From positions 22,922,173 through 22,986,172 of the forward strand of contig NC_135562.1 of NCBI RefSeq assembly GCF_964340395.1: a stretch of 64,000 bases of DNA, in the 5' to 3' direction. The stretch is from Glandiceps talaboti. Taxonomy: Eukaryota; Hemichordata; Enteropneusta; Spengelidae. The translations under genes and the position numbers were made by a program. The notes beneath the pieces were generated by a model, which was not told the origin of the DNA, did no database searches, and saw nothing but the letters and a program-made list of their open reading frames with translations. Below, piece after piece: positions 29,240-40,989 of this stretch (the stretch's first letter is position 1; the number at the start of each line of letters is the position of its first letter).

Positions 29240-30225
29240 CTCTGGTTAAAGATATTTTCTTATAACTATTTGCATATCATCCGCATATTTCATTATCTTA
29301 ATGCTCTTACTTCGAACTTTAAATCTCTGAAGTTCTGTATCACTCCTGGTGACATTTGCAAGAATTTCAACCACGATCAAAAATAACAAAGCAGACGAGG
29401 GACATCCGTGGCGGATACCAAGCTTCACACTGAAAGAGGGTGACACCCGTCCATTATCAATAATTGCACTTGTACATTCTCTGTAGATTGTCTTTATCCA
29501 ATGAATAAAACTGTTTCCAAACCCACATGTTTGCAAAGCAGCAGACAAGAACTGATATTCCAGAGTCAAACACCTTGCAAAAATAAAAAAAAATAATTGC
29601 ACCACCCATCTTTCTTTTCTCTGTAAACTCTGTGATGTTTTGACCAATAAACCACCCTTTGATGTAACCTATTTGGGGACTGTCAAAAGATGGTTCAATA
29701 TATGGCACAACTGTGACTGTGTCTGGTGCATCTTTTTCCATCACCATACTCCATCTCCCCAACCACTTCAGTAATGTTGTATGGTGATCTGGAAGGTCCA
29801 TAATCACCAGTTATCTTGCCATCAAAACAAGTTAAGTTTTACACAATGACCGAATCAGTCAGCATTCTAAAATGAGTTACCTACAAGAATTATTGAATAG
29901 AAAAATCATCTCCTGACAGTCACTTCCTATGATTATTGGCAATACTTGTTTAATTCTTTCTGCTAGAACACAAGTAACGATATTGGTCTCCAATTCCGTA
30001 AATTTAAACGAGAATTCTTTTTATGGATCAGAGTTAACAAACCACAGTAATGGGAAATGTTCAGCTTATCTTCTCTATAATCCTAGTTAAAAGAAGATAC
30101 TAATATTTCCTTTAAATCATCCCAAACCTCTCTGTAAAACTTGATTGTATTGAGTCTAAGCCGGGCGTTTTGTTGTTTTTCATATTTCTCATAGCTTCCA
30201 TATAGACCGTCGATATATTAGCATC
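29240..30225 (-). pseudogene. L1-like LINE ORF2 fragment (reverse transcriptase)
   Basis: From high to low coordinates the minus strand reads MRNMKNNKTPGLDSIKFYRE, WDDLKEIL, LNLRNWRPISLL, IGYIKGWFIGQNI, CGFGNSFIHWIKTIYREC, then GIRHGCPSSALLFLIVVEIL and KYADDMQIVI. These are ordered blocks of an L1/Tx1-type reverse transcriptase, including the YADD catalytic motif. Several frameshifts and stops separate the blocks, so it is inactive. It lies antisense within intron 1. Confidence 0.85.
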
Positions 30226-30229
30226 ACTT

Positions 30230-30770
30230 TACAATTCAGCAATGGTACGGCATTGATGTACCTTACAGTGTTAATAACTAATTTGCATGATTAATGATTT
30301 TCGGTAAGATATATCATAAGAATGCATACTTGAATTTCAATATCATTTAGTATATACGTTAACCATAACAAAGCGCATATGTCCTATACAATTTGTTGAT
30401 ATAGCTTACAGTTTTCATGAAATATTTGGATAATTAATGATTTTAGGTAACTAGGCTGTATCTTAAAAATGCAATCTTCAATTTTTTTATAATATGGTAC
30501 ATATATCAACCATAATAATACGCACCTGTCCTATGAAGTTTGTTGCTACAACATTTACCTTTAATGAGTATTTTGAATAATGAACGATATTCGGTAATTA
30601 AGCAGTATCACGCACTCTTCAAATTAGGTACATACATTAACCTAAGAAAGCACGCTTGTCCCCCAAAAAAGCCATTACCATAGGTTTTTTTTTTAGTTTA
30701 ATGAGTTATTTGCATAATTAGTGAATCCCTTACGGGAGGCATTCAGTTTAAATCTGGTTATGATCTGTCC
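30230..30770. mobile_element. TIR element with 120-bp internal units, partial copy
   Basis: It contains repeated TTAATGAGTTATTTGCATAA and TTTCGGTAATTA units and ends CCCTTACGGGAGGCATTCAG then TTTAAATCTGGTT, the same right end as the fuller copy at 36753. The left end is missing. Confidence 0.65.
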
Positions 30771-30942
30771 CAAAGTGTATCAAAGTATTATTGATTAACT
30801 CCTACATCAACATTCAATAAAGGGAAGTTTGAATCAAAATCATTTGACAAATCTATTAATATATTTATATCTTTAATACATCAAAAGGGAAGTAACTCTG
30901 TGACCGACACCGTGACTGCAAGATAATATACACATATCTAGA

Positions 30943-33900
30943 TAGTCATCCTACGTCATGTGAATACTGTCATCCTACGTCATTTGAATACTGTCATCCT
31001 ACGTCATTTGAATACTGTCATCCTACGTCATTTGAATACTGTCATCCTACGTCATTTGTATACTGTCATCCTACGTCATTTGTATACTGTCATCCTACGT
31101 CATTTGAATACTGTCATCCTACGTCATTTGAATACTGTCATCCTACGTCATTTGAATACTGTCATCCTACGTCATTTGTATATTGTCATCCTACGTCATT
31201 TGTATACTGTCATCCTACGTCATTTGAATACTGTCATCCTACGTCATTTGAATATTGTCATCCTACGTCATGTGAATATTGTCATCCTACGTCATTTGAA
31301 TACTGTCATCCTACGTCATTTGAATACTGTCATCCTACGTCATTTGAATACTGTCATCCTACGTCATTTGAATATTGTCATCCTACGTCATTTGAATACT
31401 GTCATCCTACGTCATTTGAATACTGTCATCCTACGTCATTTGTATACTGTCATCCTACGTCATTTGTATACTGTCATCCTACGTCATTTGAATACTGTCA
31501 TCCTCCGTCGTTTGAATACTGTCATCCTACGTCATTTGTATACTGTCATCCTACATCGTTTGAATAATGTCATCCTACGTCATTTCAATACTGTCATCCT
31601 ACGTCATTTGAATACTGTCATCCTACGTCATTTGAATACTGTCACCCTACGTCATTTGAATACTGTCATCCTACGTCATTTGTATACTGTCATCCTACAT
31701 CGTTTGAATAATGTCATCCTACGTCATTTCAATACTGTCATCCTACGTCATGTGAATACTGTCATCCTACGTCATTTGAATATTGTCATCCTACGTCATT
31801 TGAATACTGTCATCCTACGTCATTTGAATACTGTCATCCTACGTCATTTGAATACTGTCATCCTACGTCATTTGAATACTGTCATCCTACGTCATTTGAA
31901 TATTGTCATCCTACGTCATTTGAATACTGTCATCCTACATCGTTTGAATACTGTCATCCTACGTCATTTGAATACTGTCATCCTACGTCATTTGAATATT
32001 GTCATCCTACGTCATTTGTATACTGTCATCCTACGTCGTTTGAATAATGTCATCCTACGTCATTTGAATACTGTCATCCTACGTCGTTTGAATACTGTCA
32101 TCCTACGTCATTTGAATACTGTCATCCTACGTCATTTGAATACTGTCATCCTACGTCATTTGAATACTGTCATCCTACGTCATTTGAATACTGTCACCCT
32201 ACGTCATTTGAATACTGTCATCCTACGTCATTTGAATATTGTCATCCTACGTCATTTGAATACTGTCATCCTACGTCATTTGAATACTGCCATCCTTCGT
32301 CATTTGAATACTGTCATCCTACGTCATTTGAATACTGTCATCCTACGTCATTTGAATACTGTCATCCTACGTCATTTGAATACTGTCATCCTACGTCATT
32401 TGAATACTGTCATCCTACGTCATGTGAATACTGTCATCCTACGTCATTTGAATACTGTCATCCTACGTCATTTGAATACTGTCATCCTACGTCATTTGAA
32501 TACTGTCATCCTACGTCATTTGAATACTGTCATCCTACGTCATTTGAATACTGTCATCCTACGTCATTTGTATACTGTCATCCTACTACGTCATTTGAAT
32601 ACTGTCATCCTACGTCATTTGAATACTGTCATCCTACGTCATTTGAATACTGTCATCCTACGTCATTTGAATACTGTCATCCTACGTCATTTGTATACTG
32701 TCATCCTACGTCATTTGTATACTGTCATCCTACGTCATTTGAATACTGTCATCCTACGTCATTTGAATACTGTCATCCTACGTCATTTGAATACTGTCAT
32801 CCTACGTCATTTGTATATTGTCATCCTACGTCATTTGTATACTGTCATCCTACGTCATTTGAATACTGTCATCCTACGTCATTTGAATATTGTCATCCTA
32901 CGTCATGTGAATATTGTCATCCTACGTCATTTGAATACTGTCATCCTACGTCATTTGAATACTGTCATCCTACGTCATTTGAATACTGTCATCCTACGTC
33001 ATTTGAATATTGTCATCCTACGTCATTTGAATACTGTCATCCTACGTCATTTGAATACTGTCATCCTACGTCATTTGTATACTGTCATCCTACGTCATTT
33101 GTATACTGTCATCCTACGTCATTTGAATACTGTCATCCTCCGTCGTTTGAATACTGTCATCCTACGTCATTTGTATACTGTCATCCTACATCGTTTGAAT
33201 AATGTCATCCTACGTCATTTCAATACTGTCATCCTACGTCATTTGAATACTGTCATCCTACGTCATTTGAATACTGTCACCCTACGTCATTTGAATACTG
33301 TCATCCTACGTCATTTGTATACTGTCATCCTACATCGTTTGAATAATGTCATCCTACGTCATTTCAATACTGTCATCCTACGTCATGTGAATACTGTCAT
33401 CCTACGTCATTTGAATATTGTCATCCTACGTCATTTGAATACTGTCATCCTACGTCATTTGAATACTGTCATCCTACGTCATTTGAATACTGTCATCCTA
33501 CGTCATTTGAATACTGTCATCCTACGTCATTTGAATATTGTCATCCTACGTCATTTGAATACTGTCATCCTACATCGTTTGAATACTGTCATCCTACGTC
33601 ATTTGAATACTGTCATCCTACGTCATTTGAATATTGTCATCCTACGTCATTTGTATACTGTCATCCTACGTCGTTTGAATAATGTCATCCTACGTCATTT
33701 GAATACTGTCATCCTACGTCGTTTGAATACTGTCATCCTACGTCATTTGAATACTGTCATCCTACGTCATTTGAATACTGTCATCCTACGTCATTTGAAT
33801 ACTGTCATCCTACGTCATTTGAATACTGTCACCCTACGTCATTTGAATACTGTCATCCTACGTCATTTGAATATTGTCATCCTACGTCATTTGAATACTG

Positions 33901-34347
33901 TCATCCTACGTCATTTGAATACTGCCATCCTTCGTCATTTGAATACTGTCATCCTACGTCATTTGAATACTGTCATCCTACGTCATTTGAATACTGTCAT
34001 CCTACGTCATTTGAATACTGTCATCCTACGTCATTTGAATACTGTCATCCTACGTCATGTGAATACTGTCATCCTACGTCATTTGAATACTGTCATCCTA
34101 CGTCATTTGAATACTGTCATCCTACGTCATTTGAATACTGTCATCCTACGTCATTTGAATACTGTCATCCTACGTCATTTGAATACTGTCATCCTACGTC
34201 ATTTGTATACTGTCATCCTACTACGTCATTTGAATACTGTCATCCTACGTCATTTGAATACTGTCATCCTACGTCATTTGAATACTGTCATCCTACGTCA
34301 TTTGAATACTGTCATCCTACGTCATTTGTATATTGTCATCCTAGGTC
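30943..34347. repeat. 24-bp minisatellite, duplicated as a 1635-bp block
   Basis: The unit GTCATCCTACGTCATTTGAA plus TACT is repeated about 141 times. Marker variants recur 1635 bp apart (TCCTCCGTCG at 31501 and 33136; the 3-bp insertion TCCTACTACG at 32581 and 34216), so the array is two near-identical halves. Since 24 is divisible by three, a 1144-codon frame (30960-34394) survives, encoding only an 8-residue repeat. I treat it as non-coding. Confidence 0.95.
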
Positions 34348-35625
34348 AGGATTGGGGGGGGGAATTGTCGGCAGGTGAAGGAGAAAAAAAATAATTTGAT
34401 CCCGTAATGGCTTGAGAGAAAAAAAATGTTCCAACAGACAGAAGTAAAAAGAAATTGTTGATATGCTGAATTCAGCAAAATTTAGAATCAGATTCTCTCA
34501 TTTTCTCTGGAGGTGCACCTCCTAAGGTTGTGCTAATATTTTCAATATTTGTGAGATCAGTCAGATCAGTCAGTCAGTTCCTCATGGATTTTATACCAGC
34601 TATCTTTTGTATATAAAATGTTTATGTAACATGGGAAACTCATTTAAATCTTACATTTACGTTAGCTTTTCAAAGTTTGGAAAGATTACCTCAAAGGCTA
34701 TGAATAACCTAAAAATTGCCTTAATAGAGACAAAAAACTCCAGATCTGCCACGGCCCCCTCACCCCAAAACCCCAAGGACTCCCTCACCCCCAGAGGTCA
34801 CTCAGGCATTCAACCAACAATCAGATGCACAAACATTTTCACTTTCATAATGGTATTAATTTTTTCTTAAATATTTTCACCCTATTCTAATTTGAGATGA
34901 TATTGTCTTTTAAAGATGTGAAATGTTTGCCAAGGTAGTCTAAAATTGCCTTAAACTCTAAATCTCCCATACCAATGATATTACCATTAAATGTGCTGAC
35001 CTTTACTATAATTAACTTGTTAAGAACATATTTCAACCCTATGTAAGTGATAAAAATAGTTTCTGATACTAGATGGTGCTGTCTTGTAAAGGTTGGAGGT
35101 TATTACTTGAAAGGGTTTGAATAGCCTAAAATTGGCTTTAAGAGTACAAAAATGTCCAGGGCTTCTAGTCTGGGGGGAGACCCCCTAGGAACCCAACATA
35201 AGGTGTAAACATCCCAGTCTCAAGCTCTTCCCCCTACCTCTCACTGTCAGATGCTATCAAAATATATTTCGCAAAAATATTTCAACCCTATGTACATGTA
35301 GTTGCTTTTTTTACATGTTGGTGTTGTTTTGTAAAAATGTCTGGATAGTCTCAAAATTGACTTTTAAGAGTAAAAATCCTCCAGGGCTTCTAGGGGGAAG
35401 ACACCCTCGGACCCCCATGAGAGGTGTACATATACCCTTCTCAAACATTTCCCCTATCTTTCACTGTCAAGATGCTATCGAACTCTTTTCGGAATATAAA
35501 TTTACCCTGTGTAGTCAATAATTATAATGATAGTGCTATCATGGAATCTTAGAACGTATTTGCAAGACGGTCAAGCAGTCCACACGTACACTGAGTCACG
35601 AAAAAAAATACCTGTCATGTGAATA

Positions 35626-35627
<2 letters not shown>

Positions 35628-35718
<91 letters not shown>
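35628..35718. repeat. (TA)n tract 3
   Basis: About 45 TA dinucleotides on the left side of the hairpin MITE; a shorter TA tract (35973-36004) lies on the right. Confidence 0.96.
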
Positions 35719-35719
<1 letters not shown>

Positions 35720-35971
35720 CTCGGTGAGTATCAATCTTCTAAGACAGTGCTCTATACCGCAGTGGCAGAGCGCAATAGTTTTGGTAGTACTGGAACTCTT
35801 TCTTGGTTGTAACTCGGAGTTTCACGCATTGCGCGGTCATCAGACAACTGATGATCGCGCAATGCGTGAAACTCCGAGTTACAACCAAGAAAGAGTTCCA
35901 GTACTAGCAAAACTATTACGCTCTGCCACTGCGGTATAGAGCACTGTCCTAGCAGATTGATACTCACCGAG

Positions 35972-35972
<1 letters not shown>
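35719..35972. mobile_element. Hairpin MITE, complete copy (254 bp)
   Basis: Two arms of about 125 bp, from ACTCGGTGAGTATCAAT to ATTGATACTCACCGAGT, are inverted around a 4-nt spacer (ACAA at 35844-35847) with only a few mismatches. It sits inside (TA)n, as do both relatives near 27.1-27.4 kb, which suggests TA targeting. Both strands give the same long frame, a palindrome artefact. Confidence 0.9.
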
Positions 35973-36008
<36 letters not shown>

Positions 36009-36299
36009 ATATATTTTGGGGGGTCATCGTCTTTTAGAATTAATTGATAGGGGGTCAGCCTGTTTTCGGTTTTACAGATGGGGGGGGGGGGGGGGTCAGT
36101 GACATTTTGTCGGCCCGACGGAAGAATCCACCAACCAGGCTGGCTGGAGAAACTGTTATTGAAATCCGTTATTGCCACTTACACAGAACTAGTGACATGT
36201 AGGTATAGTTATGAACCATACGTTATAAAATTGGTAACCGAGAAAAAAAATTGCATTCCTTGTGCATATGGAAAAAATAATTTGATGCAGGACTAACAA

Positions 36300-36752
36300 T
36301 AGAAAAAAATTTTGCTGTCACAGTGATGGGAAAAAATTGCTGCCATACCCACTTCCTCCACCCCATCCCTCCCAAGAAACCAAATGGTTCTCCCCTTACA
36401 GAACATGACTGTTTCACAATCAATGGCCAATGCTTCACATATATTGCCCTTTGTATTGCAGGGCAAAAGTGAACTTGAAGGTTTCGCAATGGTAATCCTC
36501 ATAGATAGTTTATAAAAGAAGTTAATCTAAATTGTCCTTCTCTTCAGTATGAACTTGTCAGAAGGGCACTACACTCTCTATTTCGGACACTTAGTTACAT
36601 GTTATTGACACTACAAATCGCCACATCTCATCAAATTCCATTATACACTAGGTATGACCACCTAAAGAGTACCAGTGACTTTACTATATCATTACTAGTA
36701 ATGGCATTTACCAATGTTACATGCCCATTTTTATGTGACATGGGAAACTCAT
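36300..36752 (+). repeat. Dispersed long repeat, copy C, left part
   Basis: It shares ACTTGTCAGAAGGG, GTTATTGACACTACAAATC and ACATGGGAAACTCATT with copies A and E. It is interrupted at 36753 by the next element and resumes near 37655. Confidence 0.75.
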
Positions 36753-36828
36753 TACCTCCCGTAAGAGTACGGAAGGTATTAAAAGGGGAATGTCTGTCTG
36801 TGTGTCTATGTGTGTGTGTGTGTGTGTG

Positions 36829-36891
<63 letters not shown>

Positions 36892-37652
36892 GTCATCATT
36901 TTCTAAAAATCGGCTGGCTCAATTGTAATGAAATTTGGGATATATAATCTTTAGGGTTATAGCTAGACCTGATTAGGTTTTGAGCCAGATCTGTTAATGT
37001 TTAATTAGAGAAATGTGCATATTAATGAAATCAACTAATTACGCAATATCTGAAGACTGCATTCTTCACTTTAATACTTCAATATAATTTAGTATATTCG
37101 TTAAACATAACAACATACATTTGTCCTATAAAATTCGTTGATGTATCTTACAGTGTTAATGAATAATTTGCACAATTAATGATTTTCGGTAATTAGGCTA
37201 TATCTTAAGAATACATACTTCAATTCCAATATAATTCAGTACACACGTTAACCATAACAATCGCATATGTCCTGTAAAGCTTGTTCGTGTACCTTTCAGT
37301 GTTAATGAATAATTTGCATAATTAATGATTCTTGGTAATTAGGCTATATCTTACGACTGCATGCTTCAATTTCAATACAATTCAGTATATACATTAACCA
37401 TAACAAATTGTGTATGTCCTATAAAGTTAGTTGATGTGCCTTACAGTGTTAATGAATAATTTGCATAATTAATGATTTTCGGTAATTAGGCTATATCTTA
37501 AGACTGCATTAAGCAGTATCATACACTCTTACATACATTAACCTAAGAAAGCACGCTTGTCCAAAAAACAAAGCCTATTACCATAGTTTTTTAGTTTAAT
37601 GAGTTATTTGCATAATTAGTGATTCCCTTACGGGAGGCATTCAGTTTAAATC
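36753..37652. mobile_element. TIR element with 120-bp internal units, fullest copy
   Basis: The left end ACCTCCCGTAAGAGTACGG pairs in part with the right end CTTACGGGAGGCATTCAG. The interior has (TG)n(TCTG)n (36812-36890), CGGCTGGCTCAATTGTAATG and four to five units of about 120 bp with TTCGGTAATTAGGCTATATC. Comparison with the empty site at 34640 supports insertion. Relatives are at 30230-30770 and 54140-54500. Confidence 0.7.
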
Positions 37653-37654
37653 TG

Positions 37655-38395
37655 GTTTTATACTTACATTAACTTTAGCTTTTCGAAGCTGTGAAATATT
37701 ACCTCAAAGGCTATGAATAAGTTGAATAACCTAAAAATTGCCAAAACAACCTCCAGATCTGCTAGGGGAGGCCACAAAACATCCAGATCTGCTAGGGGAG
37801 GCCAAAAAACATCCAGATCTGATAGGGGAGACCATAAAACATCCAGATGTGCTTGGGGAGACCAAAAGACCTCTAGATCTGATAGGGGAGAACCCCAGAG
37901 GTTATTCATGCATTCAACTAACATTCAGATGTACCAAATTTTTTACTGTCATAGAATGATATTGTTCTTTTAAAGATGTGAAATATTTGCCAAGATAGCC
38001 AAAGTCTAAAAATTACCTTAAAAGACTCTTAAAGTAAAGAAACTCCATATGTGGCCTACCATTGATACTACCATTAGCCTATGTATAAAGAATAGTTGTT
38101 GATACTTGTTGATGCTGTCTTGACAAGTGTACATATCCCCATCTCAAGCTCTTTCCTCTACATTTTACCGTCAAGATGTTATTAAAGGGTTCTTTTAATA
38201 TTTCAACCCTATGTAGTTGCTAAGTTGCTTTTTACATGTTGGTGCTATCTTGTAAAGCTTGGAGGTTATTGCCCGAAAGTGTCTGAATAGCCTAAAATGG
38301 CTTTTAAGAGTGAAAAACAAACAGAGCGTCAAGAGGGGAGACCCATAGGACCAAAATGTTTGTAGCCCCAGCCCCCCCCCCCCCCGGCCACACAT
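37655..38395 (+). repeat. Dispersed long repeat, copy C, right part
   Basis: It resumes with TTACATTAACTTTAGCTTTT and contains five short units with CCAGATCTGCTAGGGGAGGC (37752-37890). A 225-bp-type unit in inverted sense and a C-run at 38372 follow. Confidence 0.65.
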
Positions 38396-38683
38396 ATTTT
38401 AATATGTAATTATACTGTACCACCCACCAATCCCCGCTCCACTTCAGAGGTGGAAATCAACTTCAGCGTCCATACATAAAAATGGAAAATTTCTATTTTT
38501 ATATATATATATATATATGTGGCATTTGCGAAAAAGGTCTCACATTGGGATGTAACCTATTCTTGGAGATACTTAGCTAAAGTTGTCTCGGTAAACGGCC
38601 GCTCCTGAGGTTTTAATTGATTCAAATCATGACCCCCCCCCCTTTTCAGACGATCAGAATTTTCGCAGCGCCCCCCTTGAACT

Positions 38684-38732
38684 TTGGTGGTGGTGGTGGT
38701 GGTGGTGGTGGTGGTGGTGGTGGTGGTGGTGG
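38684..38732. repeat. (GGT)n microsatellite
   Basis: About 16 GGT trinucleotides, 130 bp upstream of exon 2. Confidence 0.97.
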
Positions 38733-38860
38733 ATGGTTGGACAGCAGCAACGTGGTGGTAGCAGCAACGCTGTAACCATAGCTTCTTTAATATTACTGCT
38801 ACAGTAACTTTAACATCATACTTTGGAAAACAACTTTTCTTTTATTCTACTGTATTTCAG

Positions 38861-38900
38861 ACGTCAAGTGGTGAACTTGTGTGTTCCATCATTCAACAAG
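38861..38900 (+). CDS. Exon 2: 40-nt micro-exon
   Basis: The acceptor is TATTTCAG with a pyrimidine-rich tract (cttttcttttattctac). The donor is CAACAAG|GTAAAT. It encodes TSSGELVCSIIQQ and runs phase 0 to phase 1, exactly what is needed to join exon 1 to exon 3. It is short, so the call rests on splice sites and phase. Confidence 0.6.
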
Positions 38901-39355
38901 GTAAATATGTCTAATAGAGAAATTGATCATTTATTTGTGATATGTACGATTATACTGACGTACTTTATGACTGACTGAATTCTACTTTAGCAAGGCAAGG
39001 TTTGCTATTAATCTTGATCACCTCTGTGTAACCATGACATCTCATGGAAAAGTTATTCTGTCGATTTCGTAACTCTACCTCTAAAAACAGTCAGATGAGA
39101 ACGTAATTTCTTTGTACATTAGAGTGAATGAGCTAGGCCTACCAGCCAATAGATTGGTTAGATATTTCGTGACTCCTGTTACTATTTGAATCATCTCAAG
39201 TTTCAAACTGGATCAATATAACAATTTTGCCCTTCTTTTCAGTCAGAATCTTGTGTAGACTCTTTCACAGCCTCGGGATCGTCGCTAGCAGCTGTTTTGT
39301 ATGTACCTATATCTAGCACTGCATACTTGCACTCAGATCTAATGATATCTTTGTA

Positions 39356-39503
39356 CTGTCGTCCCCATCGACTATGTTATTGCGACGCCCCCAGGCTGTT
39401 AACACTTGTTCATTTCCCTTCCTCGTAGCAATAATACGGCAGTTCGCAATAACATGTCAAAGAATTGAATGGTTAGTTCTATGTAGTCGATGAGGGCGAA
39501 CAG
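39356..39503. mobile_element. Foldback MITE, about 148 bp
   Basis: The left end CTGTCGTCCCCATCGAC pairs with GTCGATGAGGGCGAACAG at the right, with further pairing inside (TTATTGCGA against TCGCAATAA). TA flanks both ends. It shares GTCGATGAGGGCG with the element at 19315. Confidence 0.6.
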
Positions 39504-39753
39504 TAGAAAGACATTAGATCTGGGTACACATATGCAGTACATCTACAAAACAGTTGCCTACGCCGCTCGTGAGGCTGTTAGAGAGTCTAAATCTTGTGTT
39601 AAAATTAATAACACGCTCACATATTACTCACATATTCTGATAAAATTCAGTGTACACACACAAGCTGTTGTGTACGTGTATTATTATAATAACTATATAT
39701 GTTGTCTACATCCCAATGCTGGGCACGACGTGTTCTGCTTGCTACACCCATTA

Positions 39754-40867
39754 AGGGAGCTATCAGTTTTTACGGCCGGGGGTTGGCCGTTGACTTCTTG
39801 TTTATGTTGTACCCCCCCCCCCGTGATTCATCCACAAAACAATCCAACAACCCCCCCTACAAATAAAAAAAACACACTGACCCCCCCCCCCCCCCCGACA
39901 TCAGTTGACAAGAAATATTCTTTTTGTGCTTGCAAAAGACACTCTAGATTCTCAAAGCACAATAAAGCACACTGCATGGTTAATTTTACTTGTTACATTT
40001 TCAGTAATTTTAAGTGTATCTGGTAAATTGCTGTCCCAAATCCATTGCTTCACTTGTATAAATATAAATATGATTGTCTGTTCATGGACATGTAAAATAT
40101 TCAAAGGTTCTAGGATATCTCTTAGATTGAGTTAACTATTACCATTATAGAATAATTCAGCTAATTGCACAGTGCAATATTAGAAATTGAGTTAATATAA
40201 TTGTAAACCAAGGGGTTTCAGTAAGTTTCAAAGTAGTGAGAGAGCTGGAAACCGTTTGGGGAGAAGTGCACGCTACGCGCATGTGCGCCTGCTATACAAG
40301 CACAGGTGTGTACATGTGGGGGGGGGTGTCCCTCTCCCAAGGCAAGAGCTTTTTGAAAAATGAACACCATTTGGAGGCCATTTAGAGCACCATTCAGAAG
40401 TAAAACACAACTTAGTTATATCATAAAAGTATCACTAATTTTAGGGTTTCAAAAGTTTAAATCATTTCAAGTCATATTAACACAAATGATAATGAAAAAA
40501 GATCAAGTAGAAAGTGAGAAAATTTAGGGAAAACATACACAGTGGAGGTCAGCTACCATTCAGAGATACAAATTCATTAAATAAAATTATTTGAAAGTGT
40601 GTCTCTATTGGCTATGTTTGTGGAGGCACAGATTTTAGAGTCAGACCACCCAGTAAATTTCAAGGTATTTCATTTCTTATGTGTTTATGGTTTATTGTAT
40701 ACACATACAATTGTTGTATGGAAATTTAAGTACAGCAGGGTGGTTCATGATTTCATTCAGTTGTTGAAAATAAGGTGACCCCCCCCCCCTTCTTTGAGTC
40801 CCAAATTAAGGTCTCCCCCCCCCCCAATTTACCGGGGGGCCCCCGGCCGTAAAAACTGATCGCTCCC
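39754..40867. mobile_element. Harbinger-like TIR element, about 1.1 kb, C/G-rich ends
   Basis: The ends GGGAGCTATCAGTTTTTACG and, inverted, GGGAGCGATCAGTTTTTACG are each flanked by TAA. C-runs follow inside each end. No transposase frame is seen. It shares its end plan with elements at 49914 and 43797. Confidence 0.75.
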
Positions 40868-40989
40868 TAACGCATGCGGACACTATTTGTGTGTAATTTG
40901 TATGTGGACATATAGTCCATATAGTTTAATGTTCAATACTTGCTGACTGAAAGACAGAAATGACTCTTTTTATTGCACGTCTGCGATAC

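Larger units (their letters stand above)
34600..36157 (-). repeat. Dispersed long repeat, copy B (inverted)
   Basis: Reading right to left: a TIR-like end (GAGAAACTG at 36157), G-rich blocks at 36018-36095, ATACCTGTCATGTGAATA, 225-bp-type units at 35040-35520, and the flank ending ACATGGGAAACTCATTTAAA at 34630. It is interrupted by (TA)n and a hairpin MITE. The 34640 junction is an uninterrupted GGGAAACTCATTTAAATC site. Confidence 0.75.

Noticed and set aside
30960-34394. A 1144-codon open frame on the + strand
   Set aside because: It encodes only variants of an 8-residue repeat from a 24-bp DNA unit divisible by three. There is no signal, domain or splice context, and neighbouring units vary at all codon positions.
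35619-36027. Paired frames of 91-106 codons on both strands
   Set aside because: They mirror each other because the DNA is a palindromic MITE between TA tracts.
39243-39298. Possible extra exon between exons 2 and 3 (TTTTCAG acceptor, GTATGT donor)
   Set aside because: Its length would change the phase and break the join with exon 3, whereas exon 2 joins exon 3 directly in frame.
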